Positions 10,101 to 19,349 of a stretch of 64,000 bases of DNA are shown here, in pieces. Position 1 is the stretch's first letter; each line of letters opens with the position of its first letter. The notes under the pieces are model-generated. The model worked only from the letters and a program-made list of their open reading frames with translations, did no database searches and was not told the DNA's origin. A program made the position numbers and the translations under genes. Origin of the DNA: Leptasterias polaris (Eukaryota; Echinodermata; Asteroidea; Forcipulatida; Asteriidae); NCBI GenBank assembly GCA_037783415.1, contig JAZGTN010000022.1, positions 3,534,001 to 3,598,000 on the forward strand, read 5' to 3'.

Positions 10101-10919
10101 ATAAATTATTCAAGTTGCTGTGTAGAAGGCAAGAAGGTGATGAAATCGTGCCTAATGATACAATCATGGAATTTGGCACACAGAGTATGTCATGAGAAAA
10201 ATGTTTGACTATATAGGGCCATCGCAGATTTTTCCTTAAAAAATAGAGTGAATAACTAATTTTTCAAAATTTTCAAAATGGCTGCCGCTGCTTGCTACCT
10301 ACATTTTTTCAAATGACAAATCTGTGTTGGCCCACTAGCCAAATATCTTTCCCATGACATACTCTGAATGCAGTGCCGAATTCCACGCTTGTCAGCAAAG
10401 GCTTAATTCCTCAAAATATGTTCCCAATCCATGCCCCACTGTAGGTCATTAGAAATTTCATTTAGGGACATCTGAAAGATTAGGTGAAATAACATAATAA
10501 TGCGAGTTTAAAAATCCACGGGCTTATGAGTACTCGGTGGGATTCTAACCCATAAAACCTGCGTTTTGGAGCAGGTGTTGTTATCACTAGACCACGTATG
10601 CAGATTTTTAACAGTGAATATTTGAGCCTACGATTTTGAGATTAAAAGGGAATTTGTATGTAAGTCTTGTTTGATCTCTCTAAATATTTTAAAAACGCTT
10701 CACCTTGTCTTTGAGTCGGTATCCATGTTCCAGGGCCACTTCCCTAGCTACGTCCATCCCACCCTTAACCAGCACAGCGAACTCATTGGTGAAATAAGAC
10801 GCGTCGTCGTACTCGTTTTCATCGTCGTAGAGGGTCCACTGATCGTCAGCGACACCACTGCATGTCATAAGGGTGAGGAGGAGGAACACATGGCACAAGC
10901 CATGGTGGAAGATGTGCAT
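1006..10919 (-). CDS. Proprotein convertase PC1/3-like (PCSK1-like), 5' eight coding exons; partial
   Basis: Calcium-dependent serine endoprotease family of the secretory pathway that cuts precursors after paired basic residues; PC1/3 acts in regulated secretory granules on prohormones. Eight exons join in frame to about 354 codons: signal peptide (1-23), prodomain with RSRR (90-93) and RTKR (120-123), then the S8 catalytic domain with Asp181 of the DDG motif, His222 of HGTRC and oxyanion Asn323 of ASGNGG. Assignment to PC1/3 rather than furin, PC2 or PC5 rests on the prodomain (the GSLxDYY, RSRR and LADDDR blocks) and on exon boundaries that fall where I remember them in vertebrate PCSK1. 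The catalytic Ser, P domain and C-terminal tail are off the left edge. The coding exons are joined here by inference; coordinates span introns of 281 to 3110 bp. Family certain; paralogue likely. Confidence 0.88.
1456..1628 (-). CDS. PC1/3-like exon 7: substrate-pocket strand region
   Basis: 173 bp, phase 1 in and phase 0 out, acceptor ATATTAG, donor GGTAAAT. It contains [20 protein letters not shown] and [16 protein letters not shown], the convertase blocks that line the S1/S2 pockets, with the SWGPxDDG acidic loop intact. [18 protein letters not shown] closes the exon where mammalian PCSK1 exon 7 ends. Confidence 0.93.
1629..2412. other. Convertase intron 6
   Basis: 784 bp without coding features; no strong repeat recognised. 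Confidence 0.7.
2413..2501 (-). CDS. PC1/3-like exon 6: catalytic His
   Basis: 89 bp, phase 2 in and phase 1 out, acceptor TTGCAG, donor GGTAAAG. It encodes [20 protein letters not shown] (residues 222-241), with His222 the charge-relay His and Cys226/Cys239 the cysteines expected in this block. It closes with the AKIGG motif split across the intron, the same split as in mammalian PCSK1. Confidence 0.93.
3100..3463. mobile_element. TTAAAGGCACTG-ended foldback element, full copy (convertase intron 5)
   Basis: A 364-bp unit starting TTAAAGGCACTGAACAC and ending with the inverse GTGTGCAGTGCCTTTAA, with inverted ends that extend inwards (GTAATTGTC / GTAATTACC). It contains the markers that recur in other copies here: ATGCATAAAATAACA, a hairpin near CTTCTGGCCAGAAG, and AAACTACGTTACTTC. 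There is no coding capacity, so it is a MITE-like element that would need a transposase in trans. I remember near-identical sequences as abundant in sea stars. TTAA at each end suggests a TTAA or TA target, but this is not proven. Confidence 0.75.
3686..4035. repeat. 12-bp minisatellite, AGAGCCTAAGCC unit
   Basis: About 29 degenerate copies of a 12-bp (6+6) unit. Read on the plus strand it gives Glu-Pro-Lys-Pro runs, but it has no gene context and stop codons in the variants (gccTTAGc inverted units). On the transcribed minus strand it is a regular series of GG pairs spaced by TTA or CTCT. It ends 72 bp from the exon 5 donor. Confidence 0.9.
4108..4222 (-). CDS. PC1/3-like exon 5: catalytic domain between Asp and His
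   Basis: 115 bp, phase 1 in and phase 2 out, acceptor GTTTCAG, donor GGGTAATT. It encodes [20 protein letters not shown], the family's LExxHxDLxxNYDPxAS block (residues 184-203), then a variable acidic loop rich in Asp and Pro that in the family leads to the catalytic His. A 12-bp minisatellite begins about 70 bp past the donor. Confidence 0.92.
4725..4965 (+). repeat. Dispersed repeat, GTCCACAC family, copy 1
   Basis: Contains GAACAATGGGAGAACAAAG, AAGTCCTCGATTAGCGGGAT and GTGTGGAC...ACACGTCCACAC. The same blocks recur in the same order near 29.1 kb, 43.8 kb and 59.9 kb, and inverted at 57.3 kb. There is no coding capacity. Ends are not defined; the direct and inverted GTCCACA motifs suggest a foldback-type element. 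Confidence 0.6.
6237..6345 (-). CDS. PC1/3-like exon 4: catalytic Asp
   Basis: 109 bp, phase 0 in and phase 1 out, acceptor TTTATAG, donor GGTAAGT. It contains [19 protein letters not shown]; the first Asp of DDG (residue 181) is the charge-relay Asp. The N-terminal 13 residues ([13 protein letters not shown]) are variable and carry an NKT glycosylation sequon. The usual Leu-Asp-Leu-x-Val before the Trp is weaker here (DMRIKQVW). Confidence 0.92.
6456..6569. repeat. Short foldback with perfect 22-bp inverted ends and CTCF-like motif
   Basis: Positions 6456-6477 and 6548-6569 are exact inverted copies of 22 bp, separated by 70 bp. Each arm contains CGCTAGGTGGCAG, a close fit to the animal CTCF core CCGCGNGGNGGCAG, facing each other. 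It lies about 110 bp upstream of convertase exon 4. Likely a MITE; binding is untested. Confidence 0.7.
7091..7204 (-). CDS. PC1/3-like exon 3: primary autoprocessing site
   Basis: 38 codons, phase 0, acceptor TCTTCAG, donor GTGAGA. The propeptide ends at RTKR (residues 120-123), the expected site of autocatalytic cleavage, followed by Asp124 as mature N terminus. Then comes the conserved FNDPxxxxxWYL block that opens the catalytic domain. Its length matches the PCSK1 exon. A small foldback lies only about 45 bp upstream of the acceptor. Confidence 0.92.
7250..7347. repeat. Small foldback 45 bp from exon 3 acceptor
   Basis: Left arm 7250-7280 and right arm 7317-7347 pair with few mismatches (core TGTCGTCATGATCA / TGATCATGACGACA), with a loop of about 36 bp. 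It sits inside the 281-bp convertase intron 2, filling a third of it. Confidence 0.75.
7486..7593 (-). CDS. PC1/3-like exon 2: prodomain with secondary cleavage site
   Basis: 36 codons, phase 0 at both ends, acceptor TTTGCAG, donor GGGTAAT. It encodes [15 protein letters not shown], then RSRR (residues 90-93) and KKLADDDR. The equivalent RSRR site inside the PC1/3 propeptide is cut in a second processing step. The LADDDR block before the exon end is a PC1/3-type signature (LSDDDR in mammals as I remember it). Confidence 0.9.
8001..8205. repeat. AT-rich stretch of repeated self-complementary units
   Basis: Variants of TACGTGAATATTTACG and ATTCACGTAAATA occur several times in both orientations, so many overlapping hairpins are possible. 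Origin unclear. Confidence 0.5.
9175..9482. mobile_element. TTAAAGGCAC-type element, degraded copy
   Basis: Shares the order of blocks with the copy at 3100-3463: AGACCAGTATCATCACCTGG, ATGCATCAAATAACAAAC, TTGGTCATCGAAATTGCAAG, CTACCTTACTTCAGAGG and TGAGTAATTACCAAAGG. Both ends are eroded. Confidence 0.65.
9533..9848. mobile_element. TTAAAGGCAC-related element, second subfamily
   Basis: Begins like the preceding element (GACCAGTATCCACACTTGA, CCAACATATACATGAAATAA) but continues with a distinct middle and right half, including CTCAAAAACTATTGCATTTT and TTCAAGGGAAGTTTTCCACC. The same right half recurs at about 58.9-59.05 kb, and related left blocks at about 30.25-30.45 kb. Confidence 0.6.
10515..10605 (-). 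mobile_element. tRNA-like SINE head
   Basis: On the minus strand a box A-like TGGTCTAGTGATAA is followed about 30 bases later by box B-like GGGTTAGAATCCC. The sequence after box B resembles the piece at 14.7 kb. The anticodon loop is 8 nt and there is no paired acceptor stem, so it is a tRNA-derived repeat rather than a tRNA gene. Confidence 0.55.
10704..10919 (-). CDS. PC1/3-like exon 1: start codon, signal peptide, start of prodomain
   Basis: 72 codons. The ATG at 10917-10919 is the first in-frame ATG, with A at -3; the frame stays open upstream to about 11030 but only through a GTG. Residues 1-23 have a hydrophobic core (VFLLLTLM) ending near CSGVA, a good secretory signal. An acidic linker (residues 27-40) is followed by the convertase prodomain opening [12 protein letters not shown] and ALEHGY. 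The exon ends AAG before donor GTGAAG, phase 0, where vertebrate PCSK1 exon 1 ends. Confidence 0.88.
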
Positions 10920-12529
10920 TCTCCCGTTGGAATACAGCCCTAAGAAACAACGCTGGATACACAGACGAGAATCCGCTCCGGAGATATCAAACAAAAACAC
11001 ACACCAAAAGAACAACGCCGTCTTCGTCACCCTGCAAACCCGTCACAAAACGCTCCTCATAGACCATCAACTTTAAAGTTGAGTTCTTCGGTGGGGGGAG
11101 AAATTTTCGGCCGTTTTGTTTTATTGGTGGCGTTTTGCTAAATATTTATCTAATGACAATATGCAAACAGGCTGTGATGTATTTAGCTTTATTAGTGGCT
11201 AAGTGTGAAATGTAATACGTGGGAAATATTTGACAGTCATAACATCTGGCCGAGTGGTTTATTGGTTAACTACAGAAGTAAATAACTCCATGACCCCACG
11301 GGTGATGATAAGCCACTGATGAAAACCTCATTTATATTCATGATTAGTAATAGAATTGGAGGCATTTCAAGCACCCAATGGCGTGGCCCCCCTACCTGCA
11401 TATTTGCAGATAATTTTAGAAAAAGTAATTATCTTTTTTTTTTACCGCTCTCCGTCTCTCGCTCTCTCGCTCTCTCAGTCTACGTGTTAATTGGACTTTG
11501 AGGAAATACTGTTATATGGAAACAGCTCTGCATCAAGGGCAGCATAAAGATGCAATGTACGTGATAATAAATGTATTACATGCATTATCAAAATATATCA
11601 TTATATGTAAAATAACATTAAAATAAAATAAAAGTACAGATGAAATGGATCGATGGTTCAATCTGAAAAGTGACTGATTATCAAGTTGGTACCAGTATAG
11701 TACCAATCCTCTCCACAGTATCATTCAATCGGACATTGGCGTAACTCAAAGAAAGTGGTTGAGCGAAGGGGGTTAGGTATGCTACAACCTCTCCAGTGGG
11801 ATTCTGAGTCGAAACAGTGAATAAAGGAAACATAAACGCCATTGATTGGCATAGATAACCCAGAAAGCCCAAAATTCCGATGACCAAATGTTGTTATCCG
11901 ACAATTTTACCCAGGGTCGACACGGGATGCATGCATCTAGATGACAGTGCCAATATATCATTTTTTTTCGTGTGAATGAAAAAAAATCCTTAAATGAGTT
12001 TTAAATTCTCACTAGACTGTCATTTCTCGTCCTGGAAATTGCTCTCTTTTTCCCCCGAATCTCACTTATTATTCGGTCGGGTTTTTTTCCCAACATCTGA
12101 CTCCTCGTTTTTTTCAAGCGGTTCGACAAAAGATGCTGAATGTTTCCTCTTTTCTTTAAAAAATGAATTGGCCTGACACACACATTACAAAATCATCTGC
12201 CCTTGGACGCCAATAACATACCACAGGCATTCAATGCATAATGTCAGGACATTGAAAGAAGTATTAAAAAGGCACTACTTTTTTCCGAGAGTTTGTTTTC
12301 ATGGTAGGGTCATCCTTTGATTATGAGCCCGAATAGAAATTGTGTAATTTTTGTTTTCCGAAAGCCCACTTGTTATTAAGATGGTATTGATATTAAGCAT
12401 CCTGCCAAAAGATTTGATCAATTTTTTTAATTACTTCATTTAACGTTGCTGAGAAATCAATAAAAGTATATAAACAAATTTGAATCTCCCAAGATCCCAA
12501 GATCGTCTGCAGGCTACTTTTGGAAATAT

Positions 12530-12790
12530 CCGTGGTGTCCGTTTGAATGCCACCTAGCTGCAATCAGGCAAGAGATGCGGTTGGTACCCGTTGTCACCTC
12601 ACTATTAAACGAGGATGAATTCGACATTCTTGAGGAAAATACCGCTGCAGCTTTTTTATAATGCTTTCTAAACAAGTACACTCTGTATTCGGCTAAAACT
12701 TTCACAGGTGACTTCTTTCGTTTTTTACTTGAGAATCGCTGCCTATAAACCAGCATTGCGTTGACAAAAATTAGACGATAACCCTACCTG
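12530..12790 (-). repeat. Dispersed repeat, GGTGACAGCGGGTACC family, copy 1
   Basis: Shares GGTTGGTACCCGTTGTCACCTC, a stretch around TGTATTCGGCTAAAACTTTC, and GCCTATAAACCAGC...GCGTTGACAAAAA with copies at 16.9-17.3 kb (same strand), 37.93-38.35 kb and 60.6-60.96 kb (opposite strand). It has no coding capacity. Confidence 0.6.
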
Positions 12791-13894
12791 TATTAAACAG
12801 TGTCACCTATAATGTTTCCCAGGTTGGTTTCACAGATAATTCATTGACAAGTTACAGGATAGAAATAAAATTAATCCTGCAAAAACCAAAGATGTAGTCC
12901 ACTGTGTAAAGCAGTAAATGTTTCACCATATGAAATTAAAGCAGCTGCTTAGGATATCCTTTTCTTCAAAGGTGAAGTTGCCAATGAAATCCGACAGTGA
13001 GTACAGTTGACGTACTAACTATATGAATAATATAATATTGTGTTCTGATTTCTGATAACATTTAATGAGCACCAGGCTGTACATGTTTGTCAGCTTTTAT
13101 GTTGTCCTGTCGTTATCTGCACACAGCAGGGTAGCCATGATTTGTTCACTGAGGTACAGAGGGCATTGCTTTCTTGTGGGCACTGTAAAACTGGAGGAGG
13201 GCACGTACATCCAATCCCACGTTGCTACGCTGCTGTATGTACACGAAAACGAAACCTTAGGACTGAAACTATATTTTGCAAAAACAAAGGAGACACTTTC
13301 ATTTTTGGTTTAATCTGATCAATAAAACAATGGCTACGGCTGTTGCTCTTGTCGTTTGCTGCGTGTCTGTGCAACGTTTAAAAAGAGACATAGTGCCCCA
13401 AGCCGTCAATTGGACCCCGGCCTTCAGCTGTGTCCGAATGATGAAACAATCCTTGTTCGTCACTCTGAATAGCGCCCTCTACAATTCATTATGGCAATTT
13501 TGTTAAACAGCGTGATATCATAATTCAATTGCAATGTGTCGTGCGTGATTAATCTTTCATTTTCTCAACAGTTGTTTACATGCACAACACATAGTGCTAT
13601 GCACGAACCAAAATGCATGTTATTTACCTGAGGCTGCATGTGCACGTTGTATTTTCTGCTAAACCATTACAAACTATGCCATCTATCTATTTGGCCCATG
13701 TTGTCTGATTATACAGTCAGCCCTTGCCACAAAACGGCATCAATTGATACAGCTTTCCACACAGACAGCATGCCCTGCCGTAACACTGCTAAAAAACTAT
13801 TTAAAACAATTATATAAACAAAAACTGCAACAGCTGATATCGGCTATTACATCCAAAGTATTTGGAGTTGAACAAATTGTAAAGAAAAGTTGAA

Positions 13895-14095
13895 TAGAGT
13901 GGGATTTGATCCAACGACCTCCGGAAAAATAAGGACATTGTGTTTACATGCTGAAAATTGTGCAGTTTTTCGCTATTTTCTCCTGACTAACGGATTAAGC
14001 CCAAATTTTCACTGGTTTGTTATTTCACATAGTTGATCACACAAAACAAGAACACTGTCTGCGACTATTTCGTCAGCTCTACAAATCATGTATGT
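13895..14095 (-). mobile_element. SINE-like box B fragment beside a partial TTAAAGGCAC-type element
   Basis: The minus strand of 13900-13930 reads GGTCGTTGGATCAAATCCCA, a box B-like tRNA remnant. Bases 13955-14090 carry the TTTTCACTGGTTTGTTATTT block seen in the TTAAAGGCAC elements. Both are short and ends are unclear. Confidence 0.4.
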
Positions 14096-14699
14096 AATCG
14101 CACGTCGTGACCTCTTTAGGAAAAACCCCAAGCTTCAAGCTTTATATCCGGGTTCTCGGAATTGATTAATTACGACTGTATTAATGATGTTCCCTTACGT
14201 CATTAAATCCTCCTTCCCAGGGGAGAGTACCATGGGAAAGTGCAGACACGAATATTAATAATATCCTATTTTCCGATATGAGTCTGCACTGTAGCTTGGC
14301 AAGGTTGAGATTTATCATGTCACGAGCTTTGCATTTATTAAAGCTGTTTTATTTCGGTGTTCGGGCTTTAGCCGGAAGCTTATTGGGGTTTTTCGAGTTG
14401 TTTTCCCCATGGGTTTTCCTCCTTCTCACAGAACTTCTCCGGAAGGTTTCGCAAAAAGTGAAAATTGTACAGACTTGAAACTTACTATGTGCGTAGAAGA
14501 AATGGCTACTGTTTTGGGGGGAATGATGAAGTCATTGATAACGTCATAAAATTATATAAGCGTTTAATATTTTTTTTTTTAATCATATATGGAGAACAAT
14601 AAAGCTGCTATGTACAAGATGTTTTAACATTGGTTTAACGTCTATGATTATGAATTGCACAAATCAATTTGTGACTCAGTAACCAGACGACAATACTTA

Positions 14700-14775
14700 T
14701 TCCATAGTGGAAAATCCGCGGTTAGCTTGGTGAGATTCGAACCCAAAAACCTCTTCCTTTCTAAACCAAAGTTAC
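14700..14775 (-). mobile_element. tRNA-like SINE head, second copy
   Basis: The minus strand contains a perfect box B (GGGTTCGAATC) and the following CTCACCAAGCTAACCGCGGA, which parallels the piece at 10.5 kb (CCACCGAGTACTC...CCCGTGGAT). Box A is poor. Read as a decayed tRNA-derived SINE, not a tRNA. Confidence 0.5.
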
Positions 14776-15306
14776 GAGAAGAATAACCCTATATGTTGCG
14801 ATTGATCGATCCCTGTACAAAGGATTAACACCAGACGGCTCCATTGTTATCGATAGAGGTCGAATCTATCCTAAACAGGAGGAAGTGATGAGCGGTGTTT
14901 ATTAGGTCAGAGGAAATGGTCCAATGTCCCCCAATGTGGACGCGTAAACGTCAGCCCGCCTTTGGTTCGGGCACTGTTATGGGATCGGCCATCAGGTGAA
15001 AGATTTTCATTTCGTTATTCGCCAAGATTGTGCCGTCTCTTTAATCAGTGGAACGACCACGCGTTCTTATCCTACTTCAACCTTAAGTAATTCATCGTCC
15101 ACAACGTGTACCTTGATGATAACGTCCATGTTTCCACGGGAGGACTTCCTGCAAAACGGATTACATTTAAAATCAGAAGAGTCCCCCCAGACAGGAGACC
15201 CTCAGGCATGGGGATGAAAACGAAACAAATGCACGACTACAACTGAAGGTGCCAAATGAAACTAAAAATCAAACTCATTTCGATATTGATTAATTTAGCA
15301 GTTGCA

Positions 15307-15340
15307 GGGGGGGGGGGGGTGTTGGGGGGGGGGGGGGGGG
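15307..15340 (+). repeat. Paired poly-G runs
   Basis: Runs of 13 and 17 G separated by TGTT. Strong G-quadruplex potential on the plus strand; length is likely to be polymorphic or misassembled. Confidence 0.85.
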
Positions 15341-15807
15341 TGTTGGGTGGATCCATTTAATAAATTGTTTTATTAAAGAGATACGAGACGCTTGTATACA
15401 TGTTTCAGCTCACCTTGTGGTATTTTTGTTTATGCCTGAGCATTGACAAGTCTCGCAACTCACTCATACAAAATTTAAATTTCATAGAACTGCTTTAAAA
15501 AGTAGGGTTCCCAGCCAAAATACCATGTCACTGCTTTTGACTAGTTCCTGTTTCCTTTTTTCTTTCTTTCTTCCTCTTCTTTTATTTTGCCGGCAGTACA
15601 ATTTTCAGCATTGTTTTCTGCGTGAGAAGCCGAACATTTGGGCTTAGGGCATGTTCTAAAAGTGCACAATTATGTGCGTATAGTTTATACAACTATTTGT
15701 GCTTAAACTGAGTGGCATCACCAATTGCTAAATAAATATCCACTTTCGTCGATCTGTGTACATCTTTGACCAATTTGGTCTATTTGGTCGTGTCGACAAG
15801 AGAATAG

Positions 15808-15955
15808 AGCTGTTTTCCGATTTGGCGACTGTGGCTGTTGCTAAGAGTGTTCACGTGATGATCAAGCCGTAGCCGTAGCCGTAGCCGTAGCCAAAGCCAC
15901 AGCCACTACTGCGGACACATCAACTGTTATTGCTACAAAACCCAAATCGGGGTAT
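15808..15955. mobile_element. GGCTACGG-hexamer foldback, diverged copy
   Basis: Left part CCGATTTGGCGACTGTGGCT and GTTGCTAAGAGTGTTCACGT, right part with four GCCGTA hexamers, AAAGCCACAGCC, and an outer CCCAAATCGGGG. It matches the better-preserved copy at 43.4 kb, where the arms pair almost perfectly. Confidence 0.55.
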
Positions 15956-16333
15956 TTATTAACCACCACAAAGAAGACTCGGTGCTCATAACATGATTGC
16001 CGATCTTGATTGTTCTAAAAAATAAAATAAAAACGTATGTTTTTATTTCAAAGTGGTATTTCCATTTCCTTGATATTAATTCCAATCAAGAACTTCAATT
16101 TGAAGCTGACTGTGTTTGTTTGATATCACGAAATTGTAATTTGTTTATAACAGAGGCACGGAAATAATGTAAGTTTGAAATGTATAATTTATTCTCTTAA
16201 CATCTAGAGAGTGTAATTCCCTTTCTAGGGTTGAGGAAATGTGGTTTTAGTTCGCAGTTGTTATTCACAGTGGAGGTAACAATTTAGAATATACCGAGTC
16301 GTGTTTAAAATAAATGGCTTGTTGAAGTGCCAG

Positions 16334-16742
16334 TTAAAGGGTCTGTATACGTTTGGTAATCACTCTTAAAATTCATGGCAATAAAAACCTATTGGTTAGA
16401 AGCCTACAGCAGCTTCCGACAGTATAAAGCATTTTGAGAAACATTTAACTTCGAGGTTTTGTGGTTTATGTAAAAATATATCAGTTTGTATGCCCCCAAA
16501 TTTGAATCTGAGAAACGTTTCTGTCAGAAACGCTTCTCAGATTGTGTATTATAGTGATTATTCTTCCTGCGTGGACATATTCGCTCCGGATATTCGATGA
16601 TATCTCCAAAACGCGACCACCTTTTGAAATGAAATGTTCACGGGTTAGTTGTGTGTCCTTTCTCTATGGTTTAATTGTATATACCAACATTAATAGGATT
16701 AAAACAATCGAACTCTTCCAAAAACCAAAGGTATACCTTTAA
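16334..16742. mobile_element. TTAAAGGGTCTGTATACG foldback element, full copy
   Basis: 409 bp with inverted ends: TTAAAGGGTCTGTATACGTT on the left and the inverse of TTAAAGGTATACCTTTGG on the right. A near-perfect hairpin (GAGAAACGTTTCTGTCAGA...) sits in the middle at about 16509-16541. It has the same TTAAAGG terminus as the 3100-3463 element but a different interior, so it is a related family. Confidence 0.7.
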
Positions 16743-16914
16743 GTCAGTCACGGAGGATATTCAGCCCGGAAAATCCGTCCAACTTTGCAAAAAATATAAT
16801 TGCTCGATGAAATGACAGTAATATTGAAACTGCCTTTTCTGTGTTTTTAAAGCAAAAAGGCGTTTAAATGTAGTCATAGATTGGTAAGTACTTCAATAAT
16901 TAATGACTATACAA

Positions 16915-17290
16915 AACTTACTTGTGGTGAGAAGCACTGCAGCTGTTGATAGTATAAACTATTTTGAGAAAGGATTTCCTTAGAAGTAATATGGTTTGGA
17001 TAGTTTTCACACACAAAACATTTGAATCTAAAAAAAGATTCATGTATGAATCGTTCCTCAGATTTCTGATGGTTAGTTTCCGTTCGGAGATGGCATGGGG
17101 TTGGTACCCGCTGTCACCTTGCTGAACGTGGATAGATGCGAGGTTTGTGTACAAATACTGTGACAGTTGTTTTGTTGTTTTCTCGGCAAGTAGACGATGT
17201 ATTCAGCTGACACTTTCACATGTGACTTTAAATACATCTTTCGTTATAATATTGCCTATAAATCAACGTAACGTTGACAAAAACCCATCA
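16915..17290 (-). repeat. Dispersed repeat, GGTGACAGCGGGTACC family, copy 2
   Basis: The longest minus-strand copy. It contains TGAGAAGCACTGCAGCTGTT, TTCATGTATGAATCGTTCC, GGGTTGGTACCCGCTGTCACC and GCCTATAAATCAACGTAACG, in reverse order and orientation to the copies at 37.9 and 60.6 kb. Confidence 0.65.
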
Positions 17291-18784
17291 ATGACTCTAT
17301 AAAGTTTTTTGTTGTTTTCCCCTCCTGCATGCTCCACCCTCATTCGCTCATTCCGTTTTATTACTTATTTATTTATAAATTTTTTATTCTAAAGTGTTAT
17401 CTGTTTACTTATTTATTTACAAATTTATTAATTACTATTATTTTTTTCACACTTTTTATAGATTATTTTTCTTGGACCTACTTACTTGCTTGGATTACTT
17501 CTAAATCTTATTTTATCTTCTTTGTACTTTCTTTGTAATTTTATTTTGTTTGTCTTGGTCAAATAAATAATAATAATAAAAAATAAAAAAAGAGATGAGA
17601 CATCGTATTGCTCATTTTTGATATTTTTGTTCCAAAATTCTAAAAGGTAAATTTTATAGGTGTGTTTCAACTTGGTAATTTTAGAATTTTATAGTGTGTG
17701 TTTTTTTACTGTACTGGCTAGTTAGTTTAGTTTGAAGTGTTGTCTTGTCTTGTTTACTTTAAAGGGGCACTGTCGTTATCATAGCATGCCTGAAGCTCCA
17801 CATTGAATAGATACTTCTCATGAATATTATGTAAATAGCTCATCGTGCGTGCGCACTAACACTTCTGGTTGGCGAAATTAGGGAAGATCGCGCCATTTTT
17901 TGTATGAGGCTGATGGTGGCGTGACTCAGACGTGTTTGTGCGTCTGCTTAGTGCAAAACTCTAGGATGTTTGCCAACCGATGGTGTCTGTACACATGCGT
18001 CAATGTAAGTAGCATATTTCATGCTGGGAAAGGCTAATTCCACACACTGCCACACGCCGTCTGTGATCATTACCCTTTTTTATTGTATTATAATTGTATC
18101 AAATTATAAACCACAAGGGAAACTGACTGGGTAAATTTTTAAATGATTTTTCCAGCACATTTAGTTATTGCTACGTAATGCGCTCTTAAAGTACACACTA
18201 TTATTATTGTTAAATTAAACTGATATAAACAAGACTGTACTGTTTCACTAAAACAATATAATATATATTTTTTTCACAGATCAAGTACAGAATTTTGAAC
18301 ACTACCTCTTTAACTAGGATAGTATGACCAGGGGATATGTTTAGTCTTAGAATAATCCGACTTCATCTTTGCATAGTCAAATCACTTTACTGAAATCAGT
18401 GTCAAATCCTGCCGAGGGTTAGAGGGGATTATACGGCACTCAGGCATGTTCGACTTAACGGGAAATAAGACAACCGCTCGTGAAAAAGAATTGTGCCTTC
18501 GGTTAAAAAAAGAGAGAAGTGCCTTTGAAATGAGAATCCCCTTTGCAACGATGCTAGCGGAACAATCTTTTAGAAAAGGCCCAGAACTCTGTTACCATCG
18601 AAAATAAGAAAATACAACACAATTTCAATTGGAAAGCTAATTAACTGTAAAATTCCGACCCTGCCCACCCCCTCTACTGCAACTAAATTAATAAAGAACT
18701 GCTTTCCAGCATTATGCCCGGAGGAAAGATTCACTGATTCGTTGATTTAAAGGTGTGATACATTATCGTTGGTACATTACGAAA

Positions 18785-18950
18785 ACTGGGTGCTAAAATT
18801 AACACCGTGGCTGTTGTCACATACATACAGATGCCATAGAGGGAATCAAAATTAACACCATATGGTATTAAAATAACACCAGTGCAATTGTGTTGGCAGA
18901 AATTAATGTTATGTTAACACTAAATGTTGTAAAATTGTGTTAAATTTTGA
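18785..18950. repeat. Half copy of the AACACCGC foldback family
   Basis: ATTAACACCGTGGCTGTTGT, CACATAC, GATGCCATAGAGGGAATCAA and AATTAACACC follow the order of the right arm of the foldback at 33776-33942. The opposite arm is not recognisable. Confidence 0.5.
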
Positions 18951-19139
18951 CGACCCAGGTTTGTGCAATGCATGCGCAACTCTCTGGATAAAACCAACGT
19001 CAAGCTCGACTTGCTAACAAGTTAAATTTGAAACTTTTGCTAGCCCTGCAGGAAGCCTTCCATGGCAACACTCCTAGTTGCTTGGTAGCAGTTGGAGTAA
19101 TCCCAGCAGGATTGTGAGAGTGCGCACGAAGTACCGTAA

Positions 19140-19349
19140 TTAATTTCTTAGGTGCTTTTGTAGCTCTTGTTTGAAAACTTGTTGGTCGGTTGTTGATGTT
19201 ACATTGATAGGAGGTGAGTTCCAGTCGGTTACTGTTCTGGGGAAAATTTTGAACTTATAGCAGTCCTTTCTTGCTGGTAATCTAATAAATGTGGTTGAGT
19301 TGGATGATCTCGATGAGCGTGTGATCGGGCGTATGATGGTTTTTGCCGG
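19140..19349 (-). pseudogene. LINE reverse-transcriptase ORF, C-terminal remnant
   Basis: A minus-strand frame ending in TAA reads RLPARKDCYKFKIFPRTVTD (within about the first 40 residues), then WNSPPINVTSTTDQQVFKQE and LQKHLRN. The pattern of FxPRTxxxWNxLPxxxxxxxSxxxFKxxLxxxL is the typical C-terminus of CR1/L2/Jockey-type non-LTR retrotransposon proteins. No upstream RT or endonuclease domain is nearby, as expected for a 5'-truncated insertion. Confidence 0.75.

Larger units (their letters stand above)
7594..10703. other. Convertase intron 1
   Basis: 3.1 kb holding an AT-rich palindromic stretch (about 8001-8205), two degraded TTAAAGGCAC-type elements (about 9175-9482 and 9533-9848) and a tRNA-like SINE head near 10.55 kb. 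No additional exon seen. Confidence 0.7.

Noticed and set aside
10920..11030. An N-terminal extension of the convertase starting near 11030
   Set aside because: The codon there is GTG, not ATG; the first in-frame ATG (10917-10919) opens a good signal peptide.
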